From Mycobacterium sp. JS623 (lineage in GTDB: Bacteria > Actinomycetota > Actinomycetes > Mycobacteriales > Mycobacteriaceae), in contig NC_019966.1 of NCBI RefSeq assembly GCF_000328565.1, positions 5,766,001 to 5,830,000 of the forward strand: 64,000 nucleotides of DNA. The letters are read 5' to 3'. How positions within the stretch are numbered: position 1 is the first letter of the stretch; every line of letters starts with the position of its first letter. The position numbers were made by a program, and so were the translations under genes. Below are positions 37,570-46,631 of this stretch, piece by piece. The notes under the pieces were generated by a model. It searched no databases, was not told the DNA's origin, and saw only the letters and a list, made by a program, of their open reading frames with translations.

Positions 37570-38385
37570 GTGGCTGCTGACGTCATCGCCGAACTGACCG
37601 GCGCCCGGCTGGCATTCGGCGACCGCGTGCTGTGGGACCACCTCGACCTGACCGTGCGCGCCGGTGAGTTCGTCGCCGTGCTTGGCCCCAACGGAACCGG
37701 TAAGACCTCGCTGCTCAAGGTGCTGCTCGGCCAAATGGCTTTGACCGCAGGCAAGGTAGCGGTCGCGCAGCAGCCGGTGCGTGCGGGCAGCGAACGCATT
37801 GGATACGTCCCGCAACACCGCTCGGTGGAGCGTGGGTTGTCGATGCGCGGGCAAGACCTCGTCGGGCTGGGTTACGACGGCCATCGTTGGGGCGTGGTCA
37901 GCCTGCGGCCCGGCGACCGCGCGGCCAAACATGTCGCCGTGCAGCGCGCGTTGAATCAAGTCAACGGCGTGCACCTGGCCGACATTCCGGTCGGCGTGAT
38001 GTCTGGCGGTGAGCTCCAGCGGATCCGAATCGCGCAGGCATTGGCGAGCGATCCGGTGTTGTTGCTGTGCGACGAGCCGCTGCTCAACCTCGACCCGGCC
38101 AACGCCCGGCTGGCGTCCGCCCTGATCGATCAGCGCCGCCGCGAGGCCCACACCGCGGTGCTATTCGTCACGCACGAGGTGAATCCCGTTCTGCCATATG
38201 TGGATCGGGTGCTGTACCTGGTCGACGGACGGTTCCGCGTTGGCACCGTCGAGAAGGTGATGACCTCGGCGACGCTGTCGGAGCTCTATCGCGCCGACAT
38301 CGAGGTGCTGAAGGTCGGTGCCCGTTACGTCGTGGTTGGCCAAGAGGATTACTCGGGTCATGCGAGCGGACATGGCCATGACTGA
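37570..38385 (+). CDS. znuC: Zinc ABC transporter ATP-binding protein
   Basis: A 271-residue ABC ATPase: Walker A GPNGTGKTS near residues 40-48, Q-loop VPQHR, signature MSGGELQR, Walker B VLLLCDEPLLNLD, switch histidine TH. It ends in a His-rich tail (HASGHGHD). GTG start 9 bases after znuA. It energises zinc import at the inner membrane. Confidence 0.9.
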   Translation: MAADVIAELTGARLAFGDRVLWDHLDLTVRAGEFVAVLGPNGTGKTSLLKVLLGQMALTAGKVAVAQQPVRAGSERIGYVPQHRSVERGLSMRGQDLVGLGYDGHRWGVVSLRPGDRAAKHVAVQRALNQVNGVHLADIPVGVMSGGELQRIRIAQALASDPVLLLCDEPLLNLDPANARLASALIDQRRREAHTAVLFVTHEVNPVLPYVDRVLYLVDGRFRVGTVEKVMTSATLSELYRADIEVLKVGARYVVVGQEDYSGHASGHGHD

Positions 38386-39244
38386 ACGACTCACCGACAT
38401 GTTGTCAAAGCTGTTCTCGTTCGACGTCACAGCGGATCTGCTTGGCCGCGATTTCGTTCAGCAGGCGCTGCTGGCCGCTGCGTTGCTCGCGCTGGTGTCC
38501 GGGTTGATCGGGCCGTTCATAGTGATGCGGCAGATGTCATTCGCTGTGCATGGATCCAGTGAATTGTCGCTCACCGGAGCGTCTTTCGCGCTGCTGGCCG
38601 GTTTCAACGTCGGGCTCGGTGCCTTGGTCGGGTGTGGGCTGGCCGCCATACTGTTCGGCATCCTCGGGCAGCGTGCGCGTGAACGGGACTCGGCCATCGG
38701 GGTCGTACTCGCCTTCGGGCTCGGCCTTGCGGTGTTGTTCATCCATCTGTATCCGGGCCGAACGGGCACCAGCTTCGCGCTGCTGACCGGTCAGATCGTC
38801 GGCGTCGGATATTCCGGGTTGGCACTGTTGAGCGTCATCGTGGTGCTCGTCGTCGCGGTGCTTGCGGTTTCCTACCGCCCGTTGTTGTTCGCAACGGTCG
38901 ATCCGGAGGTGGCCGCGGGCCGGGGAGTTCCGGTGCGGGCGTTGGGCATTGTGTTCGCGGCGCTCGTCGGGGTGACCGCGGCACAAGGCGTGCAGATCGT
39001 CGGTGCGCTGCTGGTGATGTCGTTGTTGATCACTCCGGCCGCGGCCGCGGTGCGGGTGTTCGTCTCGCCGGTTGCGACGATCGTCGCGTCGGTGGTCTTC
39101 GCAGAGATCGCCGCCGTCGGGGGGATTGTGCTGTCGCTTGCGCCCGGTGTTCCGGTGTCAGTGTTCGTCACAACTATTTCGTTCGCAATCTTCTTGGTGT
39201 GCTGGGCGATCGGAAGTCGCGACCGGCAGCCTGCATCCGGCTAA
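38378..39244 (+). CDS. znuB: Zinc ABC transporter permease
   Basis: A 288-residue ABC-3 family permease with about eight hydrophobic segments (for example FVQQALLAAALLALVSGLIGPFIV and GVTAAQGVQIVGALLVMSLLITP). I chose ATG 38378, which overlaps the znuC stop by eight bases; earlier in-frame ATGs at 38360 and 38372 are possible. It forms the channel for ZnuA-delivered zinc, as Rv2060 does in M. tuberculosis. Confidence 0.88.
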   Translation: MTERLTDMLSKLFSFDVTADLLGRDFVQQALLAAALLALVSGLIGPFIVMRQMSFAVHGSSELSLTGASFALLAGFNVGLGALVGCGLAAILFGILGQRARERDSAIGVVLAFGLGLAVLFIHLYPGRTGTSFALLTGQIVGVGYSGLALLSVIVVLVVAVLAVSYRPLLFATVDPEVAAGRGVPVRALGIVFAALVGVTAAQGVQIVGALLVMSLLITPAAAAVRVFVSPVATIVASVVFAEIAAVGGIVLSLAPGVPVSVFVTTISFAIFLVCWAIGSRDRQPASG

Positions 39245-39276
39245 GCTGTTGGTCACCTGGCACCGGGGGGCGACAG

Positions 39277-40899
39277 ATGAGTGCTTTGACCACGTCACAT
39301 TGGATTCCCGACGGCAGCGGTCCTGCGCTGCTCGAGGACGCAACTGTCGGCAGCCGGCTGCGTGAGATTGCCGCACAGGTGCCTGACCGGATCGCACTCA
39401 TCGAGGGGCTGCCAACGCCGGACCGGCGTCAGTGGACCTATTCCCAACTGCTCGGCGATGCGGAACGCTGTGCGCGTTGGCTCCTGGATCACTTCGAGCC
39501 TGGCGAACACGTCGCGGTGTGGGCACACAACCTTCCGGAATGGGTGATCGTCGAATACGGCGCTGCGCTCGCCGGTTTTACCCTCGTAACGGTGAACCCG
39601 AGCCTGCAGGCCGCCGAGGCGAAATACATTCTCGGACAGTCCAAGGCTGCCGGATTGTTGCTGGTTCCCGAGGTCAGAGGCAATCCGCTGACCGGGCACA
39701 TCGAGGTCATCCGGCCCGAACTGCCCGAGCTACGCCACGTCTTTCGGCTTGATCATCTCGACGAACTGACGGCCGGAGCATCCGACGTCGCGCTGCCGAT
39801 AGTCGATACCGACAACCCCGCGCAGATTCAATACACAAGTGGCACAACTGGTTTCCCCAAAGGGGTCATGCTCCGCCACGGCGCGATCGTCAACAATGCC
39901 CGACTGTGGGGTGATCGGGTCGAAATACCCGACGGTGCCGGCATGCTCATCCCGATGCCGCTGTTCCACACGGCCGGGTGTGTGATGGGCGTACTTGGGG
40001 CGCTCGACCGCCGCGCGAAGGCCGTGCTGATGCCGCTTTTCGACCCGGGGCTTTTCCTGCAGCTGATCGAGCACGAAAAGCTCTGGTATGCGGGCGGCGT
40101 GCCGACGATGTTGATTGCGGCCATGGAGCACCCCGATGCGTCACGCCGCGACCTGTCGTCGTGGAAGTCGGCTGTAGCCGGAGGTACCCAAGTACCCGAG
40201 GCGCTGGTCCGACACGTTGAAGACACGTTTGGCGTCGACTTCACGATCATCTACGGCCAGACCGAGTGTTCGCCCGTCCTCACCCACACGTGTCCGTCTG
40301 ACAGCGCCGAGGACAAGGGGTTGACTGTCGGGAAACCGCTGGCGCACACCGAGATCCGCATCGTCGACCCCACGACGCTGGAAACGGTGCCGATCGGCAC
40401 GCCCGGCGAACTCTGGGCCCGCGGGTACTTCACCATGCTCGGCTACTTTGAAATGCCGGAGGCGACGGCCAAGGCGGTGACTCCTGACGGCTGGGTGCGC
40501 ACAGGTGACCTCGGCGTGATGGACCATCGCGGATATTGCCGAATCGTCGGCCGGTGCAAGGACATGATCATCCGCGGCGGCGAGAATCTCTTCCCCGCCG
40601 AGATAGAAGAAATCCTCTACCGTCACCCCACCGTCGCCGAGGCCGCGGTTGTCGGCCTACCCGACGACCACTGGGGCGAAGTCGTCGGCGCATTCATCCG
40701 ACCACACGATCCGACCGCACTACCCACAATCGCCGAGCTGCGTTCGCACATGCGAGCGCATATCTCGCCACAGAAGACACCGACGAAGTGGTACGCCGTC
40801 GATGGCTTCCGCCTCACCGGCTCCGGAAAGATCCAGAAGTTCGCGATCCGCGAGGCGTGGGAGAAGGGCGCTTATGACGGCCAGGAACTCGAGGGTTAG
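39277..40899 (+). CDS. Long-chain fatty-acid CoA ligase family protein (FadD)
   Basis: A 540-residue AMP-forming acyl-CoA synthetase. P-loop YTSGTTGFPKG at residues 186-196, YGQTECSP, TGDLGVMDHRGY, and a C-terminal lysine in TGSGKIQKF. The ATG at 39277 is preceded by a weak GGGGCGA site. It resembles FadD35-type enzymes, but the acyl chain cannot be deduced. It lies 32 bases after znuB, and its stop is interlocked with the convergent sulfurtransferase gene. Confidence 0.85.
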   Translation: MSALTTSHWIPDGSGPALLEDATVGSRLREIAAQVPDRIALIEGLPTPDRRQWTYSQLLGDAERCARWLLDHFEPGEHVAVWAHNLPEWVIVEYGAALAGFTLVTVNPSLQAAEAKYILGQSKAAGLLLVPEVRGNPLTGHIEVIRPELPELRHVFRLDHLDELTAGASDVALPIVDTDNPAQIQYTSGTTGFPKGVMLRHGAIVNNARLWGDRVEIPDGAGMLIPMPLFHTAGCVMGVLGALDRRAKAVLMPLFDPGLFLQLIEHEKLWYAGGVPTMLIAAMEHPDASRRDLSSWKSAVAGGTQVPEALVRHVEDTFGVDFTIIYGQTECSPVLTHTCPSDSAEDKGLTVGKPLAHTEIRIVDPTTLETVPIGTPGELWARGYFTMLGYFEMPEATAKAVTPDGWVRTGDLGVMDHRGYCRIVGRCKDMIIRGGENLFPAEIEEILYRHPTVAEAAVVGLPDDHWGEVVGAFIRPHDPTALPTIAELRSHMRAHISPQKTPTKWYAVDGFRLTGSGKIQKFAIREAWEKGAYDGQELEG

Positions 40900-41702
40900 C
40901 CGGTCTCGACGGGATGCGTTGGGTCCGAACACCATTCGGACCATGACCCCGGATACAGTGCCGCGTCGACGCCGTTGGCGGCCAGCGCCGCAATAACCAC
41001 CGATGCCGTGACGCCCGATCCGCAATAGGCCCCGACCGACCCATCGATAGCGGGCAGCCGGTCGAGCGCGAACGTGCCGGCCGGGGTCAGTAATCCTGTG
41101 CTCGGTACATTTCTGGCGCCAGGGATGTGGCCGGCAACGGGGTCGACGGGCTCTACTTCACCGCGGAATCGCTCGGGTGCCCGCGCATCGAGCAGGACGG
41201 CGGCTTTGGCCGCCTGCTCGGCGGTCAAGGTCGGCAGTGCGCCGGCGTACAAGTCGTCGTGCGGCACCGTCACGTCGCCGGGTTCCGGTGCCACGGCCCC
41301 GGTCTCGAAAGGCCCGCTCCACGCGCTCAGTCCGCCGTCGAGGATGCGCACATTCGGTACGCCCGCGGCCGTCAACACCCACCACGCCCTCGCCGAGCCT
41401 GCGCGGTTCCAGTCGTCGTAGACGACGACAGGCACTCCGTCGCGGATGCCCCACCGCCGGGCCGCGGCCTGGACACTGCGCCCCGAGGGCAGCGGATGAC
41501 GCCCGCGCCCGCTCACACCGTGATCGGTCAGCTCATCCTCGAGCGACACGTAGACCGCCCCGGGCAGGTGGCCCTGCTCGTAGGCGGGCCGGCCGTCGGG
41601 CTCGGTCAACTGCCAGCGGACATCCAGAATCGTCAACGGCTCACCGACGCCCATCCGCTGGGCCAATTCGGTTGCGGTGATCAACACATCGTCGCGGCTC
41701 AC
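40896..41702 (-). CDS. Tandem-rhodanese sulfurtransferase
   Basis: A 268-residue two-domain sulfurtransferase (thiosulfate or 3-mercaptopyruvate type, SseA-like). The N-terminal inactive rhodanese domain carries LDVRWQL and GHLPGAVYV; the C-terminal domain has GHIPGARNVP and the active-site loop CGSGVTA with the catalytic cysteine near residue 235. CGSGVTA is closer to mercaptopyruvate sulfurtransferases than to CRKGVTA rhodaneses. GTG start at 41702; 31 bases divergent from bluB. Confidence 0.87.
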   Translation of the reverse strand: MSRDDVLITATELAQRMGVGEPLTILDVRWQLTEPDGRPAYEQGHLPGAVYVSLEDELTDHGVSGRGRHPLPSGRSVQAAARRWGIRDGVPVVVYDDWNRAGSARAWWVLTAAGVPNVRILDGGLSAWSGPFETGAVAPEPGDVTVPHDDLYAGALPTLTAEQAAKAAVLLDARAPERFRGEVEPVDPVAGHIPGARNVPSTGLLTPAGTFALDRLPAIDGSVGAYCGSGVTASVVIAALAANGVDAALYPGSWSEWCSDPTHPVETG

Positions 41703-41733
41703 CGCATCGATGGTGCCACCTATGCTGTCCCGC

Positions 41734-42393
41734 GTGAGCGAGCACGCCTTCAGCGCGACGGAGCGAACGGCCGTCTACCGCGCCATCGCCGAGCGGCGCG
41801 ATATGCGCAGATTCGTGCCCGGCGCGGAAGTGCCTGAGGACGTGCTCGCCAGGCTGCTGCAGGCCGCACACGCCGCGCCCAGCGTCGGGCTGATGCAGCC
41901 GTGGCGGTTCATCAGGATCACCGACGCGGACCTGCGGGGGCGAATCCATGCACTCGTCGATGAGGAGCGGATGCGCACCGCCGAGGCGTTGGGGCGCCGC
42001 GGCGACCAATTCCTCACGCTCAAGGTCGAGGGCATCCTCGAATGCGCCGAACTGTTCGTCGTGGCGCTGGCCGACGGCCGTCAGGACCATGTGTTCGGTA
42101 GGCGCACCCTGCCGCAGATGGACTTGGCGTCGGTGTCCTGCGCGATCCAGAATCTGTGGCTGGCCGCACGCGCCGAAGGACTCGGATTGGGGTGGGTGTC
42201 GATCTTTGATCCCGTCCGGCTCGGCGCGCTGCTGGCGATGCCCGATGGTGCGGAGCCCGTCGCGATCCTGTGCCTGGGACCGGTGCCCAATTTTCCGCCC
42301 CGGCCGCAGCTGGAGATCGACCACTGGACGTTTGGTCGTCCCCTGAGCGAATTCGTTTCGGAGAACGGCTGGACCGCGCCCGCACCGGCATAG
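41734..42393 (+). CDS. bluB: 5,6-dimethylbenzimidazole synthase BluB
   Basis: A 219-residue nitroreductase-fold enzyme that cleaves FMNH2 to give 5,6-dimethylbenzimidazole, the lower ligand of B12. The conserved blocks RRDMRRF, AAPSVGLMQPWRF, GRRTLPQMDLASVSCAIQNLWLAARAEGLG and GWVSIFDP match the BluB family and M. tuberculosis Rv0306. I chose the GTG at 41734 by that comparison; ATG 41722 is four codons upstream and in frame. Confidence 0.9.
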   Translation: MSEHAFSATERTAVYRAIAERRDMRRFVPGAEVPEDVLARLLQAAHAAPSVGLMQPWRFIRITDADLRGRIHALVDEERMRTAEALGRRGDQFLTLKVEGILECAELFVVALADGRQDHVFGRRTLPQMDLASVSCAIQNLWLAARAEGLGLGWVSIFDPVRLGALLAMPDGAEPVAILCLGPVPNFPPRPQLEIDHWTFGRPLSEFVSENGWTAPAPA

Positions 42394-42403
42394 GCTGGCA
42401 GCC

Positions 42404-43177
42404 GTGGCTGAAGCGCTCCCCAGGGAAATAGACCTCAACGCCGATCTGGGCGAGAGCTTCGGGGTTTGGCGGCTCGGCGACGACGACGCGATGCTCGATG
42501 TGGTCACAAGCGCCAACGTGGCGTGCGGCTTTCACGCGGGGGATGCCACCACGCTCGCGCGAACCTGCCGGGCGGCCGCCGAACGCGGCGTGCGGATCGG
42601 CGCACAGGTCAGCTATCGCGACCTGGCCGGGTTCGGCCGCCGCTTCATCGACGCGGCGCCCGAGGACCTGACCTCCGACGTCATTTACCAGATCGGCGCG
42701 CTGCAGGCGCTCGCCCACGCCGCGGGCTCGACGGTCAGCTATGTCAAACCCCATGGCGCGCTGTACAACACGATTGTCACCAACCATGACCAAGCCCGTG
42801 CGGTCGCCCATGCTGTGCACGCCGTTGACCCCGGACTGCCTGTACTCGGATTGGCGGGCTCGGCGTTCTTAGCGGCGGCGCAGGAATTGGGGCTGCGCAC
42901 GGTGCCCGAGGCGTTCGCCGACCGCGCGTATCGCTCTGACGGACAACTGGTTTCGCGGCGTCTGCCCAACGCCGTGCTGCATGACGTCGATGAAATCGCT
43001 GACCGGGTGGCCTCGATGGTGACCGCGGGCCGGGTGGCCGCCGCCGACGGGTCGATGATCCCGATCACGGTGGAATCCGTTTGCGTGCATGGTGATTCCC
43101 CCGGAGCAGTTCAGATTGCCAATGCCGTTCGCGATCGGCTCATCGCCGACGGCATCGAATTGAAGCCGTTTACTTAG
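42404..43177 (+). CDS. pxpA: 5-oxoprolinase subunit A (LamB/YcsF family)
   Basis: A 257-residue PxpA with the family opening [22 protein letters not shown] and [10 protein letters not shown]. PxpA hydrolyses 5-oxoproline together with PxpB and PxpC, which are not next to it here. GTG start 10 bases after bluB; its 3' end overlaps the convergent rpsR gene by eight bases. Confidence 0.88.
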   Translation: MAEALPREIDLNADLGESFGVWRLGDDDAMLDVVTSANVACGFHAGDATTLARTCRAAAERGVRIGAQVSYRDLAGFGRRFIDAAPEDLTSDVIYQIGALQALAHAAGSTVSYVKPHGALYNTIVTNHDQARAVAHAVHAVDPGLPVLGLAGSAFLAAAQELGLRTVPEAFADRAYRSDGQLVSRRLPNAVLHDVDEIADRVASMVTAGRVAAADGSMIPITVESVCVHGDSPGAVQIANAVRDRLIADGIELKPFT

Positions 43178-43424
43178 TCTCGACGAACGGCAACAAGGCC
43201 ATCTCGCGGGCGTTCTTGACCGCGATCGCGACCTGACGCTGCTGCTGCGGCGTCAGGCCCGTCACACGCCGCGACCGAATCTTGCCGCGCTCGGAAATGA
43301 AGGTGCGCAGCAGGTGCGTGTCCTTGTAATCGATTGTGGTGACGCCGAGTGCCTTGAGCGGATTCTTCTTCTGCCGCTTGAGCTCTGGCAGCGGCGGCCG
43401 TCGCATTCGGGACTTCTTGGCCAT
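43170..43424 (-). CDS. rpsR2: Zinc-free ribosomal protein S18 paralogue
   Basis: An 84-residue S18 ([30 protein letters not shown]) with no cysteine, the C-minus form made under zinc limitation. Last gene of a Zur-boxed operon whose members overlap by 1-4 bases. Its ATG overlaps the stop of the 95-residue upstream gene (ATGA). Confidence 0.92.
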   Translation of the reverse strand: MAKKSRMRRPPLPELKRQKKNPLKALGVTTIDYKDTHLLRTFISERGKIRSRRVTGLTPQQQRQVAIAVKNAREMALLPFVETK

Positions 43425-43711
43425 CAGCTACTCCAATAGCGCGTGAGTTCACCGATCAGGTGTGCCGGGAAGTCTACCCAAGCGCGATACTCACCGAGCG
43501 TGATTAGAAAATCGCCGGGGCATTGTGTGAACCGATGAGCGTCGTAGGCGCAGGCGAAGCAGATATGGGCAAGCTCGCCGTCGTGGCCCTGACACGAGAA
43601 CTCGGTGACCATACCGCGACGCCACAATGCCTCGAGCAGATCCCGAATGCCCTCGTCGACCTCCACACCGTTCGAAGCACGCACCTGGCGGTGCGCGGTC
43701 GCTAGCCCCAT
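43424..43711 (-). CDS. 95-residue protein in the zinc-starvation ribosomal operon, candidate MRF
   Basis: It does not resemble a ribosomal protein. It has a helical N-terminal half ([19 protein letters not shown]) and a Cys/His cluster C40, H43, C51, C54 (FSCQGH...CFAC) that could bind a metal, then a conserved-looking end ([13 protein letters not shown]). It sits where M. tuberculosis carries rpsN2 (S14), between L33 and S18, coupled on both sides by overlaps. M. smegmatis makes a zinc-starvation factor MRF that recruits the hibernation protein MPY to C-minus ribosomes; from memory its gene is in this operon, so I propose this identity with moderate confidence. Confidence 0.55.
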   Translation of the reverse strand: MGLATAHRQVRASNGVEVDEGIRDLLEALWRRGMVTEFSCQGHDGELAHICFACAYDAHRFTQCPGDFLITLGEYRAWVDFPAHLIGELTRYWSS

Positions 43712-43875
43712 CAGCGTTCCTCACGAAAGTCGACGTGGCACCGCGCGACGGGATCGTATTTGCGCACCACCAACCGGTCGGGATCGTTGCGCCGATTCTT
43801 TCGAGTGACGTAGGTATAGCCCGTACCCGCCGTCGATCGCAGCTTGCCAATGGGACGAATCTCGTTGCGGGCCAT
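43711..43875 (-). CDS. rpmG: Zinc-free ribosomal protein L33 paralogue
   Basis: A 54-residue L33 beginning [19 protein letters not shown] and ending HVDFREER. The CxxC pairs of zinc-binding L33 are missing (one cysteine only). The ATG (43873-43875) overlaps the rpmB stop by one base and the TGA overlaps the start of the next gene. Easily missed because of its length. Confidence 0.92.
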   Translation of the reverse strand: MARNEIRPIGKLRSTAGTGYTYVTRKNRRNDPDRLVVRKYDPVARCHVDFREER

Positions 43876-44111
43876 CAGATCTTCTCTCCACGCCGCCGCA
43901 GCCGGGCCACAACCGCCTCAATGCCGTCACGGTCGATGACCTTGATGCCCTTCGCGCTGACCCGCAGCTTGATGCGGCGCCCCTCAGACGGCAGGAAGTA
44001 CGTCTTGTTCTGAATGTTGGGATTCCACCGCCTGCGGGTGCGTCGGTGTGAGTGCGAGACGGTGTTGCCGAAGCTAGGGCTTCGGCCGGTGACCTGACAA
44101 TGCGCTGACAT
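43875..44111 (-). CDS. rpmB: Zinc-free ribosomal protein L28 paralogue
   Basis: A 78-residue L28 ([29 protein letters not shown]). It keeps a single cysteine at residue 5 instead of CxxC pairs, so it is a C-minus paralogue. ATG 44111 fits the family N-terminus; ATG 44120 three codons earlier is open. First gene of the operon, 27 bases downstream of the Zur box. Confidence 0.9.
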   Translation of the reverse strand: MSAHCQVTGRSPSFGNTVSHSHRRTRRRWNPNIQNKTYFLPSEGRRIKLRVSAKGIKVIDRDGIEAVVARLRRRGEKI

Positions 44112-44138
44112 GCCCCTCATCGATCCTGTTAACGTTAA

Positions 44139-44153
44139 TGAATATCGTTTTCA
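44139..44153. promoter_or_regulatory. Zur (FurB) box upstream of the C-minus ribosomal operon
   Basis: TGAATATCGTTTTCA differs from the mycobacterial Zur consensus TGAAAATCGTTTTCA at one position and extends as an imperfect dyad (TAATGAA...TTCAATA, 44136-44156). Zinc-loaded Zur would repress rpmB-rpmG-mrf-rpsR here. Confidence 0.88.
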
Positions 44154-44161
44154 ATAGTACA

Positions 44162-44335
44162 ACAGGATGGATGCAAGCTGTGGCCGAGGGGTCGGTCGCG
44201 GCGGCTCCGCGAGCGCTAGTACGAGATGTCGACGATCCGGGACAACATGCCTGACTCCACGCTGCAACACCGTTCGTGACCAACATCGGGTCTATGTTGC
44301 ACCGGCGCCCGGGTCGACGACGATGGCGTCAACGC
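44162..44335. other. Intergenic region with a short rightward ORF facing the P450 gene
   Basis: A 174-base stretch between the Zur box and the convergent-facing end of the P450 gene. It contains one 27-codon ORF at 44171-44254 (starts MQAVAEGSVAA, ends DDPGQHA) reading away from the Zur box. It may be the remnant of a divergent Zur-controlled gene cut off where the accessory region was joined. No terminator or other element is obvious. Confidence 0.3.
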
Positions 44336-45712
44336 TCAGTGCTTCGACACCGGTCGAGTCGTGGTGCGGGAGGATTCACCCTCGACTGTGTGGTCGGCCA
44401 CGCGGGTGCGCCGACGAATCACTGCCCGCCCACCCCGTGCCGGCGCGGTTGCCACGCCGCGGCTGTGGCGCCGCTCGGCCGGCGCATCGGTTGGCTCGAA
44501 ATGCAAGTCGCGCAATAGGACGCGTAAGGTGACGTCCATTTCCATATTGGCGAACGCGGCTCCAATACACCGATTCACACCGCCGCCGTAGGGCATGAAC
44601 GCGACAGGTTTTGGGCCCGCCTCAAGGAATCTGTCTGGGTTGAACGACGCTGCATCGGCGAAGCTCTGCTCGGAGAGATGAGCCAAACGAATGCTGAAGA
44701 TCAGAATGGTGTCCTCCGGTATAACCCACTCCCCCAGTCGCATTCGCGTCTTAGTGCGCCGCGCCAAGCCGTCGATCACCGGGCGGGTGCGCTGAACTTC
44801 TGAGATCGTCGCCTGTCTTAGCTCGGATCCGCCGGCGTCAACTTCGTCGGCGAGGCGGGCCAGCAGCCGGGGATGGCGACACAGCCGCTCCACCGCCCAG
44901 GACAGTTCAGAAGCGGTCGTCTCGTGGCCGGCAGTCACCATGGTGAGTAATTCGTCGGCGATGTGTCCATCTGGAATGGGGTCACCGTTGTCGTAACGCG
45001 CCTGCAGCAGCAGCGCAAGCACATCCTCGCGCTTGTCGAGTGCACGGTCGGCGCGAGCCTCCGCAATCAGGGAGTCGATGACAGCGTCGATCTGACGGCG
45101 GTAGACCGAGAAACGACCGCCCGGGCTCCACCGACCAAAGTCGCGTTGCGCAATCCGCGGAAGCAGCATCAGACGGCCGCCAACCGCGAGTGCGGGTGGC
45201 AGCAGGACGCGCAGTTGGTCCAGCGCGGGCCCTCCGGCGCCGAAGACGGCGCGCAGGATCGCGCCGAGCGTGATGCGTTGCATCGGCTCCAGCGTTCTGA
45301 ATTCGCGGCCCTGCGGCCAGGTGGCGATTTCCCGCAAGACCTCTTCTTCGACGACTTCCTCGTATCTGTCCACCCGCTTGCCGTTGAAGGGTGGAAACAC
45401 CACCCTGCGCCGTTCGACGAGCTGCTCACCAGTGAGGCTGAAGGTCGAACCGGGACCGAAGAATTCGCCGAGGATCGTGGGGCGCTCCACCAGTTCTCCG
45501 GACGTGCCGAAAAGATCCTTGACCAACGCCGGATCGCTGATGACGACCGTCTGGCCGAACACCGGCAAGTTGAGCGTGACCGCACTGCCGTACCGTCGGC
45601 TCAGGGCGGCGAACATTCCGTGCGTCGCAGCCACAAACGCGACGCCTTGGATTACCTTCGGCAACCGCAGCGTCGGCGGAAGTCGTACCGGATCTCTTGT
45701 CTGTGTTGCCAC
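44336..45712 (-). CDS. Cytochrome P450
   Basis: A 458-residue P450 with all core motifs: I-helix oxygen-binding AGHETT (261-266), ExxR as E305-R308, and heme loop FMPYGGGVNRC with C382 as thiolate ligand. No membrane anchor, as usual in bacteria. It resembles the CYP136-138 type families of mycobacteria. GTG start at 45712, 10 bases after the methyltransferase, so last gene of the BVMO operon. Likely hydroxylates a lipid or polyketide; substrate unknown. Confidence 0.87.
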   Translation of the reverse strand: MATQTRDPVRLPPTLRLPKVIQGVAFVAATHGMFAALSRRYGSAVTLNLPVFGQTVVISDPALVKDLFGTSGELVERPTILGEFFGPGSTFSLTGEQLVERRRVVFPPFNGKRVDRYEEVVEEEVLREIATWPQGREFRTLEPMQRITLGAILRAVFGAGGPALDQLRVLLPPALAVGGRLMLLPRIAQRDFGRWSPGGRFSVYRRQIDAVIDSLIAEARADRALDKREDVLALLLQARYDNGDPIPDGHIADELLTMVTAGHETTASELSWAVERLCRHPRLLARLADEVDAGGSELRQATISEVQRTRPVIDGLARRTKTRMRLGEWVIPEDTILIFSIRLAHLSEQSFADAASFNPDRFLEAGPKPVAFMPYGGGVNRCIGAAFANMEMDVTLRVLLRDLHFEPTDAPAERRHSRGVATAPARGGRAVIRRRTRVADHTVEGESSRTTTRPVSKH

Positions 45713-45722
45713 GTCGACCCAC

Positions 45723-46616
45723 TCATTCCTTGACGAAGTGATACATGCGATACGAGATCTTCCCGCGCTGCATGTCGCGATACATTCTCGAACCTGGTAC
45801 ACCGGCGAACAGTCGGCCGAACGGCCGCAACACCGACGGCAGGCAGCGGCCGATCAGGTCCAAAGACCGCTGCTCGTTCCGTTCCATTCCGCGCAGCACT
45901 TCGGCATTGATCTCTCTTTCCGCAAGCATCAGCAACGGGGCGTCGAAAATTGCCGCCTCCCACGCGTGAAACTCCTCGCGGACGCGCAGATCGGCATAGA
46001 GGAACTGCCCTCCCGGCCGCAGCACGCGGGCTACCTCGGCGAGGAAGCGGGAAAACCGCGGATATGCGTGCGAAGCTTCGACGTTGATCACCACGTCGTA
46101 CGAGTCGTCCGGGAACGGCAACGCTTCGGCGTCGCCATGGACAAATTCGAGTCCGGGCAAGTCGTGCCTCTTCCGGCAATATGCGATGCCATCCGGGTTG
46201 AAGTCCAGCGCCGTATACGAGGCCGGTTGCAAGCTGCGCACCAGATACGACGCTCCACCCCCGTGGCCACAGCTGACCTCCAGTACCCGCGTGCCGCTGA
46301 TGTCGACCTGAGTCGCCGTGCGGTGATAGAGCTGAATCCAGAAGCGGTTCGGTTCATCTGACGCTCCTAGAGGCAAACCCATGGGCGGATCCTCTTCGTA
46401 GCCCAGATTCAAAAAGAGCACGTCCTCGGGCTTCAGTCGGCGGGTCACGAAGGGGTACCAGTACTTGCCCAAGAACTTCTTGTAAAGCGGTGTGGTGCCG
46501 ATGCGGTTGATCGCGTCCGTACGGGCGGTTGCAGCCATCCGGCGAGTATCCCGGGCACGGCCGTCCGACGTTGCGCTTCCAGCAGGCTTGCGATCGCGCT
46601 TTACCCGGTCAAACAT
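45723..46616 (-). CDS. Phthiotriol-type O-methyltransferase (Rv2952-like)
   Basis: A ~297-residue SAM-dependent methyltransferase strongly resembling M. tuberculosis Rv2952, which O-methylates phthiotriol in DIM and phenolic glycolipid synthesis. Shared blocks: [42 protein letters not shown] (SAM motif I), [12 protein letters not shown] and INAEVLRGM. Start uncertain: ATG 46616, or ATG 46537 closer to the Rv2952 N-terminus. In the BVMO-P450 operon, about 8 kb from papA5. Glycopeptidolipid fatty-acid methyltransferases are related, but the DIM context favours a phthiocerol role. Confidence 0.82.
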   Translation of the reverse strand: MFDRVKRDRKPAGSATSDGRARDTRRMAATARTDAINRIGTTPLYKKFLGKYWYPFVTRRLKPEDVLFLNLGYEEDPPMGLPLGASDEPNRFWIQLYHRTATQVDISGTRVLEVSCGHGGGASYLVRSLQPASYTALDFNPDGIAYCRKRHDLPGLEFVHGDAEALPFPDDSYDVVINVEASHAYPRFSRFLAEVARVLRPGGQFLYADLRVREEFHAWEAAIFDAPLLMLAEREINAEVLRGMERNEQRSLDLIGRCLPSVLRPFGRLFAGVPGSRMYRDMQRGKISYRMYHFVKE

Positions 46617-46631
46617 GTTGCATCCCAATCG

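Noticed and set aside
39277..40899. FadD considered as fadD26/fadD28 of the DIM pathway
   Set aside because: It is far from the pps genes, beside the zinc transporter, and lacks the long-chain acyl-AMP ligase look (it keeps an acyl-CoA synthetase pattern).
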